From the NCBI GenBank assembly GCA_028023455.1, contig JAQFVV010000232.1, positions 1,304,001-1,368,000 on the forward strand: DNA of 64,000 nt. Direction: 5' to 3'. A program made the position numbers and the translations under genes. A model generated the notes under the pieces. That model saw only the letters and a program-made list of their open reading frames with translations, had not been told where the DNA came from and searched no databases. The stretch comes from Epiperipatus broadwayi. Taxonomy: Eukaryota; Onychophora; Udeonychophora; Euonychophora; Peripatidae. This document shows, piece by piece, positions 59,541-64,000 of the stretch (its first letter is position 1; the number at the start of each line of letters is the position of its first letter).

Positions 59541-62500
59541 AACAGTTAAAGGTCTAACTTTTAAATACTAGTAATAAACGATTCAAAGTATAAACTACTT
59601 CTTTTGTTTTACCAGCACAAAAATAGAGAACATAAATATTTCTCCCACTCTCTCTGTCCTAGGATTTTGAGGATTTTGTAGGGTTTGAACCTGAAGCTTC
59701 CCCTTTCTATACAAGAAAAATGTGATTTTTTTCTGCTATTTTATGCACACTTGCAATTTAGCCACAGGCAAAACTGGAATGAGCACATTAACATAAATGC
59801 ACTAAAAAAAAAATTGCTTTAGTTTTACAATATTCATAATATTATGTGATCAAAACAAAAGCATAAAGCACTTATGTTTAGAAATATTTTAAGAATGATT
59901 TCCTGAACAGGAGCGTCACATGCTTTTATTTTGGTCGCATAATATTAGTAATACTGTAAAAACTGAATTTACTTTTTAATACATTTAATATGAATAAAAG
60001 CATTTTAAATATATATATGGTACCATTCATTTATATATGGTACAAATATATTGACATTAGAGAATATTTAAAAGCTAAAAAAAAAAAAAACGAAATTAAA
60101 GATCTTTTAAATTAATGCATTTTAAATTTTTTTTGTTTGTGTAATTTTTTTTTTAAAAAAAAAAAAACATTCAATGAGAGTTAAATTTTTCATTCATATT
60201 TTTTTTATGTAATTAAAAATAAAAGTTAAAATTGGAAAGAATAAAAGACAGATTACTAATCCAGATAAACTAAAGGAAAGAGAATTCCATACGCAGATTT
60301 CAATTAGTAAAATCTTTCTAACTCCGATTAAAGATGGCGGAATTATGTTTTAAAAAAGACTTTGTAACTTAAATCTAAGAAATAATGTACAAGATTATTA
60401 TCTTGTATGCTGATAAAATGATAAAAGAAAATAGATGCGCAGAGAAGTCTAAAAATTGATTGTGAATATAAAAAGGTCAGAAAAAATGTCTTTTCCTTAA
60501 CTAGCAGCTTCCATTAGGTCAAGGATGGGATATTCGGGATAGAGAAAATATGCTATCCTGGACTACTCATATACAGGACTACCATTACTCATATGCTGAG
60601 GTGAATCGTCATGCGGAGTGGAACATACGTTTTCAGATACCTTTCATTGTATAGGTCACTCATAAAAAACGTTCAGTCTAGCCATTAGGACGGGCCAAGA
60701 ACCTACAAAAATGTCGACAGAATGAAACTAGTTAACTTCAATGGGCTCTTCAAAACTTGTACTACAAAACTTACTGGTAAGATTATTACTATCCTGATTG
60801 TGACTAAATTAAGTGTTTGCAAACGATCCTTACTATAAGCTTATAATATATTATTAATAGAGACATTTGCAGAATTATCATTCAAAGAACTTCCTGGAAG
60901 AAACTTAAGAAGTGAACTTTAATTATTAAACTGTTTTAGTTAGTTGATTTAATGTCTGGATTAGCGTGTGAGTAGTCTTTCCAATTTATTAGTAATTTAT
61001 CTTTTAAATATTTTAATTTGTTTGAATAAAATATTTTAGTTTAATCAACTTTGCACCATACATTATTATTGTTAGTTTATTTATAATATGTTATGTGTAA
61101 TTTACCTTTGCCAATATGTTTATTTATTAACTAAGCCCGTAATATTCTCTGAAAAATAATTAAGTTACAGGAAATCAAAATCCCGATCCTTTAAATTATT
61201 TTCTTCTTAATTTACGATGTGTGGCGCGACGGATTTCAGCGGATTCTTGTATGAATCCTGGTGCCCCTATTAAAATAAATAAAAAGCTGATTTTTCCCGC
61301 AGTGTAGGTCATAATAATTAGTAGACCAGTTAATCAGGAAATATAGCTATGTTTTTGGAATTGGGAACAAGATATTTTTCTTCTCCATAGCTTGATTAAC
61401 TTTCACTTTATAGTGTGTGAAAGAAGGCCTACCAGAATATATTAAAACATGAAAAAACGTTACAATATATTGTTTATTTTATACTTTTTAGTTGTTTGTT
61501 TTTTAAAAAAAACTAGACTGCAAAATAAACATTTATTGATAAATTTAAAGCTATATTTTGATACCAAACAAACTTTTTAAATGCATCTATTTAATAAACA
61601 AATATAAAGTTTTTTGTTTACTTTGTAAAATTAATAAAAAATAATTAAATTTAAAGAGTCAAAAATCTTTCCATAATTTATGAATTTTAAGATAGCATCT
61701 ATTTCATTCTAGTTTAGTCGGTTTTCTAAATCATATACCATATATGATACTGTAGTAACTATTTAACAAATATCAAATCTCAACAAAATTTGAAATTTTA
61801 TAAATAATGTACAATATTTAATTATTATTATTATTATTTTTTTGCAAAGTATTCTATGTAATTGTGTAAATGGAGAAAATATAAATTGATATTGTTAAAA
61901 GATCAATGTTACAGTTATCATTTTTTTCTGAGATTTATTCATTTTAATTTTGTTTAGGAAATTGTATCTTTGCTATATATAATAGTGAATAGTATTCAAT
62001 TTTAATAAAAAAAATTTTCTTCAATTTATTATTATCTTTTTCTTTCTATAATAAAATGCAAGATAGCACCATTGTAAAGAAAATTAAATATTTAAAATTT
62101 TCATTAGTTTTTGCTAAAACTATTTGCGATCTCTAAAAATATTTATATATTGTCATTGAAAATACCTATATGCAAAATTTTAACTAGATTGCAAATTGAG
62201 TACAAATTAAGTTACAAGATATAGATAGACAAACAAAAAATAAAATATATTAAATAAAAGTATATAAAAAATATGATTTCCATAATAATTAGATATAATT
62301 TTATCTTCAGATTTAGTGCAACAATTTTTTAATACTGATTTTGCATAATAAATATAAATACATTTTAAAAATATTTCACAATGCTGCTTCAATTTTTCTA
62401 GTTCATTTGCAATATTTTTTTGTTATAAAATAACAAAGGAAATTTAGATAAATTTTTTAAATGCATATTACAATTGATCATAGTATGCTGCTTACACAAA

Positions 62501-62964
62501 TATTAAAAACTGGGAAGAAAATTTCCATAAAAAAACAACCCTAAAACTAAATTAATATATACATATATGAGTTTTAAAAATCCTGTGAAATACAAAATTT
62601 GATTTTTTTATCTGTTACATAGAACTATTCAATATTCATTTCTAAAAGTCTAGAATCCAGAAACATGAGAAAGATGTTTAATTAACAATACATTATACTT
62701 ATACCTGTTGGTCCATGAAACAGATAATGTTGAAAATTTGGTGTTCAACGTTTTTTTTAAAAAAAAAATCATTGCTAATTATGAAGTTATAAAGAAAATA
62801 TTTTTTCTATTAAAAACAAGAAATATTTTAAATCATGTCCTTCAATTTATTCTAGTTTATTAATGCTTAAAATGAGTATTTGTTAATAAAAAAGAAAATC
62901 ATGGCACAGAGTTCATAGCAATAATACTTTCATTACTAGTGGTGAAGATTTTTTTTTCACAATC
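59541..62964. other. Unassigned AT-rich stretch
   Basis: No gene or element is supported. 60490-60790 is less AT-rich and contains a possible donor (ACTGGTAAG at about 60774), but no coding signal extends from it. Confidence 0.4.
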
Positions 62965-64000
62965 AATCATCATCATCATCATCAACCATTATCAATCCAC
63001 TGCAGGATGAAGGTCTCTCCAAGTTCAATCCCTCTTCTCCTATCTTTAGCTTCTCCCCTCCACATCACTCCTGCACACCTTATTTCATCCATCCATTCAT
63101 CTCACATGTGGTACCTTACAATCTCTTGGAATCCAGTACAAAATTTCAATTGTTCATCTATTATCATCTCTTCTAGCAATATGTCCAGCCCAACTTCACT
63201 TCAGTCTTTTAATTTTTTCAATGAGGTCAGTAACACCTGTTTGTTCTCTTACCCATACATTGCGTTTTCGATCTCTTCTTGTTACTCCTAACATGCATCT
63301 CTCCATACTTCTTTGAGTGGTCTGAAGTCTCTGTATTGCTCTTCTATTAAGTGTCCAAGTCTCAGATCCATAAGTAAGAACTGGCAAAACACATTTATTA
63401 AAAACCTTCCTTTTCAAACACATAGGCATATTTCCTTTTAGTATCAAGTTATTTCTACCAAAAGCACTCCAACCAAGTTTAATTCTATGATTAATTTCAG
63501 CTATTGTTTCCAGCTGTATTATTAATCTGACTAAGGTATTTGTAACTATTAACTTCTTCTAACTCATCCTAATCAATCTTTATTTTCATATTTTGAGAAA
63601 ATCTATTAAACATTACTTTAGTCTTTTTAACATTTATCTTTAGTCCTATTTTCCTACTTTCATCTGATAACTCCTGCAACATTTCCTGTAGCTCTAAAGC
63701 ATTATTTGCAAAAACAACTACATCATCTGCAAAATTTAAATGACTTAAATAATTTCCATTTACTTTCACTCCTTTCGCTTCCCATTTTAATCCACAAAAT
63801 ATTCCTTGCAGCACTGCTGTAAAAAGTTTTGGAGATATGGAGTCACCCTGTCTTACACCCTTTTCAATGTTGATTTTCCTACTATCATTATGTAATCTAA
63901 TTGTTGCTGTTGCATTTTTATAAATATTCTTTAAAATTTGACAATATCCTGGATCTACACCTTGATGATCCAATGCTTTAATCACTGAAGAAATGTTTAT
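62965..64000 (-). mobile_element. RTE-like LINE, 3' part, runs off the window
   Basis: The minus strand ends in a short (GAT)n repeat at 62965-62985, a typical RTE-type tail. The coding remnant and a short 3' UTR precede it. The 5' part lies beyond position 64000. A related internal fragment is at 5173-5320. Confidence 0.75.
63196..63985 (-). pseudogene. RTE-like reverse transcriptase, C-terminal part
   Basis: This is the polymerase of the LINE, acting in target-primed reverse transcription. The frame 63569-63985 shows GVRQGDSISPKLFTAVL and the catalytic box FADDVVVFA, followed by LQELSDESRKIGLKIN. A TAG at 63569-63571 and at least one frameshift lead into 63196-63447 with VLPVLTYGSETW and RSMERCMLGVTRRDRKRN, the conserved tail of RTE-type ORFs. 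The stop and frameshift show it is dead. Confidence 0.82.

Overview
This 64 kb window is AT-rich eukaryotic DNA made almost entirely of nested transposable elements. I found no convincing host protein-coding gene. The mix of Ty3/Gypsy retrotransposons with coiled-coil Gag N-termini, Merlin (IS1595/ISXO2-like) DNA transposons, an RTE-like LINE, tRNA-related short repeats and foldback elements suggests an invertebrate metazoan, possibly an arthropod. The sequence alone does not fix the taxon.

Layout. (1) 695-23064: Ty3/Gypsy element A on the minus strand, with direct LTRs of about 3.2 kb (695-8889 and 19840-23064) and decayed gag (17262-19180) and pol (about 11064-13940). Its left LTR is split by a 5.0 kb foldback Merlin element (3084-8071) holding a broken transposase. 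About 3 kb of non-retroviral repeat DNA (about 13931-16925), with splice-like signals and a fresh 745 bp tandem duplication, sits between gag and protease. (2) 23065-30240: Ty3/Gypsy element C on the plus strand, heavily decayed. Its 5' LTR is cut off at the junction with element A, and its 3' LTR is split by a 1.6 kb insertion. (3) 32331-44477: an array of about 490 bp SINE-like units in the order + + - -. The fourth unit is split by Ty3/Gypsy element B (33736-44087, minus strand), which has about 2.46 kb LTRs and a gag-pol broken by a few point lesions. (4) 44644-44780: a tRNA-like retroposon with a 16 bp target-site duplication. (5) 44.8-53 kb: AT-rich DNA with one hairpin MITE (48712-48900) and a LINE remnant. 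(6) 53470-59540: two copies of the repeat found inside element A. The second is interrupted by a Merlin element (57066-59116) with an intact 320-aa transposase. (7) 62965-64000: the 3' part of an RTE-like LINE, running off the window.

How the parts relate. Elements A and B share a Gag design (long coiled coil, capsid-like domain, no zinc knuckle seen) and a homologous Pol, so they belong to one lineage. B is clearly younger. Paralogous copies inside the window serve as internal empty-site controls for several insertions: both Merlin elements, element B, and the insertion in C's 3' LTR. The only apparently functional protein is the Merlin transposase at 57821-58783. Its element is unusual because the terminal inverted repeats have grown into the transposase gene, so the 3' half of the gene is present at both ends.
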